NCBI GenBank assembly: GCA_964437365.1
Contig: CAYTGM010000002.1
Span: 62,001 to 126,000 of the forward strand
Length of the DNA stretch: 64,000 bases
DNA from: CAYTGM01 sp964437365
Lineage (GTDB): Bacteria > Sumerlaeota > Sumerlaeia > SLMS01
Direction of reading: 5' to 3'
The position numbers were made by a program, and so were the translations under genes. The notes under the pieces are model-generated. The model saw only the letters and a list, made by a program, of their open reading frames with translations. It ran no database searches and was not told where the DNA came from. This document shows, one piece after another, positions 8,376 to 16,574 of the stretch (positions within the stretch are counted from its first letter, which is position 1; every line of letters begins with the position of its first letter).

Positions 8376-9758
8376 TCAGTTCATACTGACAATAAGACCT
8401 TCTCCGGGAAGCCCTCGATAAGTATTGGCAGGGAGCAGACCCATCCAGGGATCATCACCAGGTGTGAGAAACAGTTCATCGTAGATCTTCTCAGTAATCT
8501 CATTGATGTCTCCTGGGATCTCTCCGGAAAGCACCCACTGGCTGATACGGCGCTTTAGAAAACTATCATTGTACTGGCTATCTTGTGCAAGTGTTTGCTT
8601 CAGACCCTCCAGCATTACTTCGAACTCTGGCAAAAGATCAGATGTTCCAGCCTTCGCTTTCATCAGCGCGATGGAAGAAGGGTGAATCTCTGCTGGCTTC
8701 ACCCCCCCGAAAAAGAAACCTGGTCCCGGTTGATTCATGAATGCGGTTGCCATCGGCAATTCTACAGCTCTCTTCGATACAGCAAGAGGTAAAGCATTCA
8801 TCGCTGTTGGAAAGGGCCTCGGTTGCGAGCTTCCTTTTTGAATGCTCTCTTCCACGAAAGTGCTTGAACGGGAGACAGGGCTTCCGAACCCGCCCGTCTG
8901 ACTGGCACCGAATGGGTCTACAGCGCCCCCAGCGGCAAAAGGATTTGACAGTATCCTCGCTTGCTCTTCGGGCTTCAATACTTGCTGGTGATAAGTGAAC
9001 CTTAGAAACTGAAGTTCTTCGTCGCTGCTACCGTCAAAACCGGCGAGGGCCTCACGCCCTTCCTGCAGGTATTCAAGAAACCTTTCAGGTGCATAGAGCC
9101 CCGGAATTGCGTCGAAGAACCGACCTTTTGAATCCAGTATATAGTGTGTGCTGTTACCCGTAATTGTCCCTTTCATTTTTCGACCATCTCCAAAATCGAT
9201 TTCTATTTGAGGAACAGGGCGCACCGTTTCCCAGTGCAGGACATAGTTTTCACGGAGATAATTCGATATATCCGGGTTAGAGTAGAGAAGAATTCGAAAG
9301 TAACGGCTATTTGCACAGGAGAATTCATCAGTAAGTTTGCCCAACATCCGGAGAGACAGAATTGGTTTGTCTGTTCGAGAGGCTTCCTCCCTCGCCTCCT
9401 CCAGATCATCGTACCAGAAGAGTTCTGACCAGGAAGCGTCTCTTTGGCCTGCCGAAAGATCAAAAAGTTTTTCAAAGGATTCCACTCTGTGTTCATGGAT
9501 TTTCTCATCGTTTTTTATGGCAAAGAGCTCTCGTTGATAGTCACGTCGAAGGACATCATAGAAAGTCTTTCTGTCTTCGTCCGCTGCAGGGATGTCTTCA
9601 TCCGTGATCTTATCTGGATTTAATTGCATGAGTTCCTTGATATGGCACTTTGCAACACAATCATAGGTTCCGCAGAATAGACTGAGGTTGTCATTAGAAT
9701 AGGAAAAGCTGGAAAAAGACAGGATTGCGAGAGCGAAAGTAAGAACGGTTAATCTCAT
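8376..9758 (-). CDS. Secreted thioredoxin-like (DUF255-like) protein
   Basis: A 460-residue exported protein. Residues 1-20 are a clear signal peptide (MRLTVLTFALAILSFSSFS). I chose this ATG over the longer frame because AAAGGAG sits seven bases before it. The middle of the protein (about 100-230) has AREEASRTDKPILSLRMLG, FSCANSRYFR and FGDGRKMKGTITGN. This resembles thioredoxin-fold DUF255-type domains, but without a CxxC active site (one Cys in SCANS), so thiol-disulfide activity is doubtful. The C-terminal half is Pro/Gly-rich and then helical, with no family I recognise. A short cysteine cluster (FCGTYDCVAKC) follows the signal peptide and may bind metal or form disulfides. It lies directly upstream of the two-component pair on the same strand. 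Confidence 0.6.
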   Translation of the reverse strand: MRLTVLTFALAILSFSSFSYSNDNLSLFCGTYDCVAKCHIKELMQLNPDKITDEDIPAADEDRKTFYDVLRRDYQRELFAIKNDEKIHEHRVESFEKLFDLSAGQRDASWSELFWYDDLEEAREEASRTDKPILSLRMLGKLTDEFSCANSRYFRILLYSNPDISNYLRENYVLHWETVRPVPQIEIDFGDGRKMKGTITGNSTHYILDSKGRFFDAIPGLYAPERFLEYLQEGREALAGFDGSSDEELQFLRFTYHQQVLKPEEQARILSNPFAAGGAVDPFGASQTGGFGSPVSRSSTFVEESIQKGSSQPRPFPTAMNALPLAVSKRAVELPMATAFMNQPGPGFFFGGVKPAEIHPSSIALMKAKAGTSDLLPEFEVMLEGLKQTLAQDSQYNDSFLKRRISQWVLSGEIPGDINEITEKIYDELFLTPGDDPWMGLLPANTYRGLPGEGLIVSMN

Positions 9759-9830
9759 GATGATCTCCTTTAGATCAATGTGATGACAAAGGAGTAGCAA
9801 AAGAGATTAAAGATGTGGGTAACAAGTTTG

Positions 9831-9868
9831 TAAAAAAGAAGAAGAGGAGGAGGCCGGCTGGCCTCCTC
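9831..9868 (-). terminator. Terminator of the propionate operon
   Basis: On the minus strand GAGGAGGCC and GGCCTCCTC form a perfect 9-bp stem with a 4-base loop, followed by TTCTTCTTTTTT. It begins a few bases after the CoA-transferase stop codon. Confidence 0.88.
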
Positions 9869-9875
9869 TGTAAAG

Positions 9876-11378
9876 TTAGACGCCCACTTTGATATCAGGG
9901 AGCATTGATCCCGTTTCCATGAGGTTGCGATGCAATTCAAAGCATCTGGTGAGGTCATGGCTGATATGGCCGCCAGGGGAGGTTTCGATATAATTGTGGA
10001 GGTAGTCTCGATACGCTGGATGAGCACAATTATCGATCAGGCGGTTTGCTCGTTCATGAGGTGCCAGGCCACGGAGATCAGCAATACCCTGTTCGGTAAT
10101 CACAACCTGCACGGAGTGTTCGTTATGATCGACGTGTGTGACCATCGGGACAATTGTCGAAATTTTACCCTGTTTGGCTATGGAAGGGCACATATAGATG
10201 GATAGATAGGCATTGCGGGTGAAGTCACCACTGCCACCAATCCCGTTCATCATTTGAAGCCCGCAGACATGCGTGCTGTTGGCATGGCCATAGATATCAA
10301 TTTCAAGCGCCGTATTCGTAGTAATAACTCCAAGCCGACGGACAACCCCTGGGTTGTTACTATACTCTTGAGGGCGCAGCACAATACGCGGTCCGAAGAA
10401 GTCCATATTATCGTAGATCTTCTTAAGCTTTTCGTCTGAGAGAGTCAGTGAAGTTGTGGAGGCTCCCAGAAGTTTTTCCTTCTCCATCAGATCAACGAGT
10501 GCATCCTGAAAAACCTCTGAGTACATCATGAAAGGAGGTATATCAGGGTTCTCACCGAGTCCCGCCATCACAGCGTTGGCGATATTGCCAACACCTGATT
10601 GGAGTGGTAGAAAGCTTTTGGGGATTCTGCCGATCTTCATTTCATCAAGGAGAAACTGCACGGTATTGTTCGCAATGGCTTGGGAAGCTTCATCAACGGG
10701 AGCAAATGCACCAACTCCGTCTGGACGGTCACTTTCCACAATACCGATCACCTTAGAGGGATCAACGGTCGCATAAGGCCAGCCGATTTTGTCAAGAGGG
10801 TGATAGATCGGAATAGGACTACGGTTTGGAGGAGGCGGAAGCATTGTGATATCAGCCATCTCAGCGACTCGTGGAGAATGATACCTGTTAATCTCGATGA
10901 TTACCTTCTTCGCGTACTTGAGGTAATGAGGACTTGCACCGATGGAACTTGATAGGAAGACGCGTCCGTCAGGCGTGATCTCTGTCGCCTCAATGACGGC
11001 AAAGTCTAGCTCACCAAAGAAACCTTCAGCAACGGACTGAGGAACATGGGATAGATGCATATCGACAAATGACACCTCGCCTTTGTTCATCTGTTTCCTG
11101 AGCGTCTTGCTTGAGGCATAGGGAGCACGCCATGAGATCGCCTCTGCCTGTGCCAGTGCTTCGTCCAGGTCTTCTCCTGTTGAAGCTCCAGTTAAAACTC
11201 GTATTCGATAGGGATCTCCCTTTTCATGTATAGCCCTCGCCCGGGCTGCGATGGCGAGAGGGACTACTTTTGCAGCACCAGCTGGTGTAAAGCCACTGAA
11301 CCCAACGAGTGATCCATGAGGAATTTCTGCAGCAGCTTCTTCTGCGGTGAGGATGGGATAACGATTATACTTTGACAT
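9876..11378 (-). CDS. Succinyl-CoA:acetate/propionate CoA-transferase
   Basis: A 500-residue acetyl-CoA hydrolase/transferase family protein of full length. The N-terminal CoA-binding segment has GSLVGFSGFTPAG. The C-terminal half has MYSEVFQDA, where the Glu (about residue 287) aligns with the catalytic glutamate that forms the CoA thioester in AarC-type enzymes, then GGSGDFTRNA and VVITEQGIADLRG. Its position as the last gene of a methylmalonyl-CoA operon argues for moving CoA from propionyl-CoA to succinate (or acetate to succinate), which closes the succinate-to-propionate cycle. Simple hydrolysis or acetate use cannot be excluded by sequence alone. The ATG follows AAAGGAACG. Confidence 0.88.
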   Translation of the reverse strand: MSKYNRYPILTAEEAAAEIPHGSLVGFSGFTPAGAAKVVPLAIAARARAIHEKGDPYRIRVLTGASTGEDLDEALAQAEAISWRAPYASSKTLRKQMNKGEVSFVDMHLSHVPQSVAEGFFGELDFAVIEATEITPDGRVFLSSSIGASPHYLKYAKKVIIEINRYHSPRVAEMADITMLPPPPNRSPIPIYHPLDKIGWPYATVDPSKVIGIVESDRPDGVGAFAPVDEASQAIANNTVQFLLDEMKIGRIPKSFLPLQSGVGNIANAVMAGLGENPDIPPFMMYSEVFQDALVDLMEKEKLLGASTTSLTLSDEKLKKIYDNMDFFGPRIVLRPQEYSNNPGVVRRLGVITTNTALEIDIYGHANSTHVCGLQMMNGIGGSGDFTRNAYLSIYMCPSIAKQGKISTIVPMVTHVDHNEHSVQVVITEQGIADLRGLAPHERANRLIDNCAHPAYRDYLHNYIETSPGGHISHDLTRCFELHRNLMETGSMLPDIKVGV

Positions 11379-11408
11379 CTATACGTTCCTTTTGTAAAGT
11401 TCAGCTTA

Positions 11409-12146
11409 TTAACGGACCGCTAATTTGGAGATTTCTCCCGAGGAAACTTCGATTTGCTGGTCTTTGATCTGTAAGATCAGAGCTCCCTCATGGGATATCG
11501 TTTGCAGAATCCCGTTTTGTCTATCACTTTCCCGAGAAGATTCCCAGGATACAGATTCTCCCCTCCATGCAAGTCGCTTCTCAATAATTGAATAAAAGGG
11601 CTCGAATCCCTCATTCTGATACTTTTCAAGGCCATCGGCAATGGAGGAGGTCAGGTTTTGACACAACTCTGAAACATTGACGGGACTTCCTGTCAATTCA
11701 ATGAGAGATATAGGAGGAGTTCTCATTTCATCTCCCAGCTCTCTGCTATCATTGTTCACATTCATTCCGATACCGACCACGACAGCATTCTGGTCTTCAA
11801 AGCTTTGTGTCTGACAAAGAATTCCACAAAGTTTCCTGTTCGCAACGAGGAGGTCATTTGGCCATTTAATAAAGGTTGAAACATGATAGGCATGATCAAG
11901 AACTTCAGATATGATCGCACCAGCGACTAGAGATATACACCGCAATGCGGGATCATCTTTCGTTGTGAGCCATCCTATGCTCATCCAGAGGCCCCCTGTC
12001 GGGCTTTTCCAGTGACGACCATCTCGACCGATACCACCAGATTGAGATCTGGCTACAACCGCTATGCGCTCTGAGACCTTCGACTTGAGCAGCCGGAAAG
12101 TTTCGAGATTAGTTGAATCCGTTGTGTCTAGTTCGATAAGCTTCAT
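11409..12146 (-). CDS. birA: Biotin--protein ligase, monofunctional
   Basis: A 245-residue class I biotin ligase without the N-terminal helix-turn-helix of E. coli BirA, so an enzyme only and not a repressor. The signature GIGRDGRHW (residues 38-46) forms the biotinyl-AMP loop. KWPNDLL (94-100), KLCGIL and VVGIGMNVN complete the catalytic core. The C-terminal 50 residues form the SH3-like cap. It activates biotin with ATP and attaches it to a lysine in a carrier protein. The natural substrate is encoded 1.5 kb upstream in the same operon (the biotin carrier of methylmalonyl-CoA decarboxylase), making this a rare self-sufficient arrangement. Confidence 0.9.
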   Translation of the reverse strand: MKLIELDTTDSTNLETFRLLKSKVSERIAVVARSQSGGIGRDGRHWKSPTGGLWMSIGWLTTKDDPALRCISLVAGAIISEVLDHAYHVSTFIKWPNDLLVANRKLCGILCQTQSFEDQNAVVVGIGMNVNNDSRELGDEMRTPPISLIELTGSPVNVSELCQNLTSSIADGLEKYQNEGFEPFYSIIEKRLAWRGESVSWESSRESDRQNGILQTISHEGALILQIKDQQIEVSSGEISKLAVR

Positions 12147-12161
12147 TGCAATGTTCTTTCA

Positions 12162-13589
12162 TCAACCTGCCAGATGCGAAAGCAGGACTCCGGCAGCAAC
12201 TGCTGATCCGATCACGCCGGCAACGTTAGGTCCCATGGCGTGCATCAGGAGAAAGTTCTGAGGGTCTTCCTCATGAGCAACCTTTTGCACGACACGAGCG
12301 GCCATAGGGACTGCGGAAACACCTGCGGCTCCGATCAATGGGTTGATCTTGTCCTTTGAGACCATGTTCATGATTTTGGCAAAAATCAGCCCCGCGGCAG
12401 TTGCGATCGAGAATGCAATGATTCCAAGGACGAAAATTTGAATCGTTTGAAGCGTCAGGAAGTTGCTTGCCTGAGTTTTCGCTCCAACTGTGAGACCAAG
12501 TAGAATCGTTACGATGTCTATAAAAGATGTCGAGGCAGTTTGCGCAAGCCTGTCAGTCACCATTGATTCACGAAGAAGGTTTCCGAAGAAGAGCATTCCA
12601 AGAAGAGGAAGGCCACCATTGGCGATAAAGACGCAAAGAAGAAAGGCAAGAATGGGGAAAATGATCTTCACCGTCTTGGAAACATTTCTTGGTGCTTCCA
12701 TTCTGATGAGTCTCTCTTCTCTAGTTGTCAGCAGCTTCATGATTGGAGGCTGTATAATCGGAACCATGGCCATATAACTATAAGCAGCGAGAGCAACGGC
12801 ACCTAGCAGATGCGGAGCAAGTTGAGAACAGGTAAAGATCGCCGTTGGTCCGTCAGCGCCACCAATGATGCCTATAGAGCCTGCTTCTTGCATATTAAAC
12901 CCAAAGACCACTGCCAGAAGAAGGGCACCGAATATACCAAATTGAGCTGCCGCCCCAAGAAGGATTGTCCGTGGGTTGGCAAGCAGAGGACCAAAGTCGA
13001 TCAGGGCACCAACGCCAAGAAAGATCAGGGGCGGGTAAAATCCCCACTCGATACCGCGAAATAGAAACCAGAGAATACTGGCATTCCAGATATCCTGTTG
13101 TTTAGGTGAGATGATGACAGGATAACGGTTTGATTCTGATTTCTCCTCGACAAAAACAGAATGTCCCCCTTTTGCAAGAGGATAGACACCGGATTCATCG
13201 ATACGTCCCTTATAGGTCATTGTATGTTCATCATGGACCATGACGACCTTCTCTTCTTTGACCAGCCCAGCTAATTCAGAAGAGTATGGAACTTCTTCCC
13301 ATTGTTCGTAAGTGACGTCATCGATTCTGAGGTTTTCCTCAGCAGCGCGGTAGACAATATGAGATTCACTGACAGGACCATCATAGACGCTGAGACTAAG
13401 CTTCTCAGAGTTATAAGGAATATTCCCGATCAGCATCCCGAAACCAATCGGTACAAGCAGAAGGGGTTCGAAATTCTTTTTTATCGCCAGGTAGATAAAG
13501 AGAAGTCCGATAGCAATCATTACTAGATTGCCTGGCTCTACATGGCCAAAACCTGAGTCGCTTAAGAAATTTATTAGTGTTTGAAGCAT
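12162..13589 (-). CDS. mmdB: Sodium-pumping methylmalonyl-CoA decarboxylase, beta subunit
   Basis: The 475-residue integral membrane subunit of a Na+-translocating decarboxylase (OadB/MmdB/GcdB family). FEPLLLVPIGFG opens the first helices. GALIDFGPLLANP, IGGADGPTA (243-249, Asp246 being the sodium and proton site) and SKDKINPLIGAAGVSAVPM are all conserved. It decarboxylates the carboxybiotin on the carrier subunit and couples this to Na+ export. Residues 60-168 form an unusually long hydrophilic, acidic segment between the first helix pair and the core; the protein is about 40 residues longer than the familiar Klebsiella OadB. Context with the mutase genes points to methylmalonyl-CoA rather than oxaloacetate. 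Confidence 0.9.
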   Translation of the reverse strand: MLQTLINFLSDSGFGHVEPGNLVMIAIGLLFIYLAIKKNFEPLLLVPIGFGMLIGNIPYNSEKLSLSVYDGPVSESHIVYRAAEENLRIDDVTYEQWEEVPYSSELAGLVKEEKVVMVHDEHTMTYKGRIDESGVYPLAKGGHSVFVEEKSESNRYPVIISPKQQDIWNASILWFLFRGIEWGFYPPLIFLGVGALIDFGPLLANPRTILLGAAAQFGIFGALLLAVVFGFNMQEAGSIGIIGGADGPTAIFTCSQLAPHLLGAVALAAYSYMAMVPIIQPPIMKLLTTREERLIRMEAPRNVSKTVKIIFPILAFLLCVFIANGGLPLLGMLFFGNLLRESMVTDRLAQTASTSFIDIVTILLGLTVGAKTQASNFLTLQTIQIFVLGIIAFSIATAAGLIFAKIMNMVSKDKINPLIGAAGVSAVPMAARVVQKVAHEEDPQNFLLMHAMGPNVAGVIGSAVAAGVLLSHLAG

Positions 13590-13688
13590 GGGTTATATAC
13601 CTGTACTTGAGTTCAAGAACGTCTGACTCCACAGCGGAAGTAGATATACAGATTTCTTCCGAGTGTGTGTTGGAAATTGGGAAGCTTG

Positions 13689-14102
13689 TTATTCAAACTC
13701 GGCCAGTGCCTGACCAGCCTGAACATTATCGCCTGGATTGACCAGGATCGCCTTGACTGTTCCTGCCGATGGTGCAGAGACACTTGTTTCCATCTTCATT
13801 GCTTCCACAACAAACATTTCCTGGTTCGCTTCAACTTTATCTCCGGGATTAACCTGTATGGCACGTATAGTTCCGGCAATCGGCGAAGGAAATGTATTTC
13901 CACCAGCTGAGGGAGCAGCCGAGGGAGCTTGAGGTGCAGCGGATGGAGGTGGAGATGCCGGTGGGGGAGATGCCGGCGCGGGAGCATTCGAGACAGGAGC
14001 AGAGGGAACAGGAGCTGCAGGTGCTGCCATCCCCGACTGGTCCTCAAGAATCTCGACATCAAGATCGTATGTTTTTCCTTGGACAGTGACTCGTAGTTTC
14101 AT
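13689..14102 (-). CDS. mmdC: Biotin carboxyl carrier subunit of methylmalonyl-CoA decarboxylase
   Basis: A 137-residue biotinyl protein in three parts: an N-terminal MKLRVTVQGKTYDLDVE strand pair, an Ala/Pro-rich flexible linker (about 25-67) and a lipoyl/biotinyl domain with VVEAMKMETS, where Lys103 is the biotinylation site. It shuttles CO2 from the carboxyltransferase (alpha) to the membrane decarboxylase (beta). Its start overlaps the gamma-subunit stop by 4 bases (ATGA), coupling their translation. The cognate ligase is encoded downstream in the operon. Confidence 0.92.
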   Translation of the reverse strand: MKLRVTVQGKTYDLDVEILEDQSGMAAPAAPVPSAPVSNAPAPASPPPASPPPSAAPQAPSAAPSAGGNTFPSPIAGTIRAIQVNPGDKVEANQEMFVVEAMKMETSVSAPSAGTVKAILVNPGDNVQAGQALAEFE

Positions 14103-14482
14103 TGGTTACCTTTCCTTAATCGGTGAGATGAGTGTATAACCTGACGTCCGTGTTGTGCCCAGGCCTGACCCTGACCGGGTGGTACATAGCGGACTCGTTT
14201 GATGCGTACCGGTGCCTTCGCGATAGCAATAGCCGTTGCTGTAAGTACAGCGATCAGTTCTGGATCCATTTGCTCAGGAAGCTGATCCGCCTCAATCGGC
14301 TTGGGTGCAGCTTGAGTGACCTTCTCTTCTTGAGCAGGAACGATATTCTTAAGAAGAATCAGGAGTCCCCAGATTGAAACAAGGGCGATGAATACAACAG
14401 CCATCCCGACGGCAGTGATCATGAGACCGTCTTCGATACTTCCATTGGTGGCTGCGATGAAATTGGCAGGTTGAATGATCAA
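14099..14482 (-). CDS. mmdD: Methylmalonyl-CoA decarboxylase gamma/delta subunit (OadG family)
   Basis: A 127-residue small membrane subunit with a single N-terminal helix (about 15-45, ITAVGMAVVFIALVSIWG), then an acidic and Pro-rich cytoplasmic tail. This is the usual make-up of OadG/MmdD proteins, which hold the decarboxylase complex together and are poorly conserved outside the helix. The segment IAVLTATAIAIA in the tail is also typical. Identification leans on context: it lies between the alpha-subunit and biotin-carrier genes and overlaps the latter by 4 bases. Confidence 0.85.
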   Translation of the reverse strand: MIIQPANFIAATNGSIEDGLMITAVGMAVVFIALVSIWGLLILLKNIVPAQEEKVTQAAPKPIEADQLPEQMDPELIAVLTATAIAIAKAPVRIKRVRYVPPGQGQAWAQHGRQVIHSSHRLRKGNQ

Positions 14483-14501
14483 GATAATATCTCCGATTTG
14501 A

Positions 14502-16073
14502 TTATAGTGGGATCAGACCGTGTTTCTTCTCAGGGCGCAATTCGCGTTTTGCCTGAAGAGACTCCAAAGCAAGGCTGATGTACTGCTTCGTTTCCCCTGG
14601 CTCAATGATATCATCGACGAGGTTCATGCTGGCAGCCATGTAAGGAGAGGAGAACTTCTCGCGATATTCTTTAATGAGCTCTTCTCTTCTTGCTTCTTTG
14701 TCTTCTGCTTCTTCGATTTCTCTACGGAAGACCACGGCAACGGCACCTTCTGCACCCATAACTGCAACCTCAGCCGTGGGCCAGGCAGCGACTCGATCTG
14801 CACCCAGGTCTTTACAGCACATGGCAACGTAAGCCCCACCGTAGGCTTTTCTCACGATAATTGTGATCTTGGGAACGGTGGCAGCAGAGTAGGCGAAGAG
14901 CACTTTCGCACCATGACGAATGATACCGCCGTGCTCCTGTTGCACTCCAGGAAGAAACCCCGGGACATCGACAAAGGTTACGAGCGGAATGTTGAAAGCA
15001 TTACAGAATCTCACAAAGCGGGCAATCTTATCCGAACTGTCTATATCCAGAATACCGGCCATGTGAGCTGGCTGGTTTGCGACAATTCCCACGGTCCGGC
15101 CGGAAACCCGTCCAAAACCTATGACCGCCGTTTTCGCAAAGTGTTCCTGGATTTCAAGAAAATCTCCAGCGTCGACGATCGAGCGGATGACTTCCTTGAC
15201 ATCATAGGCTTTTTTCGGATCATCCGGTACGATGGTATTCAGGTTATCAATATACGGAACGATATCTTCGGTGGGTTGGATGGGCGGGTCTTCGAGATTG
15301 TTTGCGGGAAGAAAACTCAGTAACTTCTTCGCGATGGCAATTCCATGCGCATCATCTTCTGCGATGAAATGTATATTACCAGATTTCATCATTTGATTGT
15401 CAGGCCCGCCAAGAACTTCTGCCGAGACCTCTTCGCCTGTGACCTGCTTGATAACTGCTGGCCCCGTAATGAACATATTCGCTTTTCTGGACTGTATGAT
15501 AAAGTCTGTGAGGGCAGGGCTATACGCTGCACCACCCGCGCAAGGGCCACAAATCAGAGATATCTGTGGTACGACGCCGGACAATAGAACGTTGTGAAAG
15601 AAAATCTGTCCGTAGGACCCAAGTGAACTGATTCCCTCTTGAATCCTGGCACCTCCCGAGTCGTTGATAAAGAAAAAGGGAGATCCGGTCTTTAAGGAGA
15701 GTTTCATCATCTCGACTATTTTCTGGCCATGAACTTCACCAACGGCACCACCGGCCACCGTGAAGTCCTGGCTGGCAAGATGAACAAGTCTGCCACCAAC
15801 AATACCCGAACCTGTGATGACGCCGTCGGCTGGAAACTCTTTCTTGTCTAGACCAAACGCTGTGGCACGGTGTTTCGCGAAGAGATAATGTTCTTGAAAG
15901 GAGCCATCGTCCACGAGCGCAGCAACTCTTTCACGTGCCGTCATCTTTCCTTGTTGACGGTGTTTCTCGAGGCGCGCTTCACCCCCTCCCATGTATTGTT
16001 CAGCTTTACGCTTACGGAGTTCTTCAATCTTCTCTTTCACTGTTGCTTGATGTTTCGTTACCGTTTTACTCAT
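14502..16073 (-). CDS. mmdA: Methylmalonyl-CoA decarboxylase alpha subunit (carboxyltransferase)
   Basis: The 523-residue carboxyltransferase subunit of the acyl-CoA carboxylase/decarboxylase family, with two crotonase-like halves. ARERVAALVDDGSF, GAGAV-type oxyanion motifs (AVGEVHGQKI, NDSGGARIQEG) and GPCAGGAAYSPAL mark the N half. FVDVPGFLPG, HGAKVLFAYSAATVPK and RKAYGGAYVAM mark the C half. It transfers the carboxyl group of (S)-methylmalonyl-CoA to biotin on the carrier, giving propionyl-CoA. Propionyl-CoA carboxylase beta is the alternative by sequence. The adjacent Na+-pump subunits and the lack of a biotin carboxylase gene favour the decarboxylase. Confidence 0.9.
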   Translation of the reverse strand: MSKTVTKHQATVKEKIEELRKRKAEQYMGGGEARLEKHRQQGKMTARERVAALVDDGSFQEHYLFAKHRATAFGLDKKEFPADGVITGSGIVGGRLVHLASQDFTVAGGAVGEVHGQKIVEMMKLSLKTGSPFFFINDSGGARIQEGISSLGSYGQIFFHNVLLSGVVPQISLICGPCAGGAAYSPALTDFIIQSRKANMFITGPAVIKQVTGEEVSAEVLGGPDNQMMKSGNIHFIAEDDAHGIAIAKKLLSFLPANNLEDPPIQPTEDIVPYIDNLNTIVPDDPKKAYDVKEVIRSIVDAGDFLEIQEHFAKTAVIGFGRVSGRTVGIVANQPAHMAGILDIDSSDKIARFVRFCNAFNIPLVTFVDVPGFLPGVQQEHGGIIRHGAKVLFAYSAATVPKITIIVRKAYGGAYVAMCCKDLGADRVAAWPTAEVAVMGAEGAVAVVFRREIEEAEDKEARREELIKEYREKFSSPYMAASMNLVDDIIEPGETKQYISLALESLQAKRELRPEKKHGLIPL

Positions 16074-16108
16074 TGGCTGAATTCCTTAAGAAAGTATACT
16101 TGGTTAGA

Positions 16109-16525
16109 TTAATGTTCTTTTGAAGGTTCGCACATTTCTGTGAGCACACCGGCGGAGCCTTTTGGATGAATAAATGCAATGTCCATATTATGTGCACCTT
16201 TGCGAGGCTTCTCGTCGATCATCTGGATTCCACCAGCCTTTAACTCATCGATACGTTGCTGAATGTCGTCAACTGTATAGGCGATGTGGTGAATGCCTTC
16301 ACCTTTCTTCTCGATAAACTTGTGAATGGTACTCTCTTCAGAAGTTGGCTCAAGAAGTTCAAGTTTCACATCACCCACTCGATAGAAGGCGACACGAACC
16401 TTCTGTTCAGCTACTTCTTCTATACCGTCAAACTTAGCCTGTAGAACCTTCTCGTAATATTCCTTCTTTTCATCAATTGATTTGACGGCGATGCCGATGT
16501 GATTCACTGCTTTTGCTTCAATCAT
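16109..16525 (-). CDS. mce: Methylmalonyl-CoA epimerase
   Basis: A 138-residue vicinal-oxygen-chelate protein, the usual length for this epimerase. The metal ligands are visible as the His in NHIGIAV (residue 9), a His in GIHHIAYTVDD and the Glu in VLTEMCEP at the C terminus. It interconverts (R)- and (S)-methylmalonyl-CoA, linking the mutase product to the stereochemistry needed by the decarboxylase. It lies between meaB and mmdA. Confidence 0.92.
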   Translation of the reverse strand: MIEAKAVNHIGIAVKSIDEKKEYYEKVLQAKFDGIEEVAEQKVRVAFYRVGDVKLELLEPTSEESTIHKFIEKKGEGIHHIAYTVDDIQQRIDELKAGGIQMIDEKPRKGAHNMDIAFIHPKGSAGVLTEMCEPSKEH

Positions 16526-16574
16526 ATCATGTTCCTTTCCTGCGATGCTGTGGTTTCAAACTTATTCTTTACTT

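Noticed and set aside
14520..15323. 267-codon plus-strand frame opposite the decarboxylase alpha gene
   Set aside because: It is the antisense shadow of a well-conserved gene; the Cys/Phe-rich translation matches no family.
16085..16100. AAGTATACTT palindrome between the epimerase and decarboxylase alpha genes as a third heme-regulator site
   Set aside because: Only 10 bp, inside an operon and away from a promoter; most likely chance.
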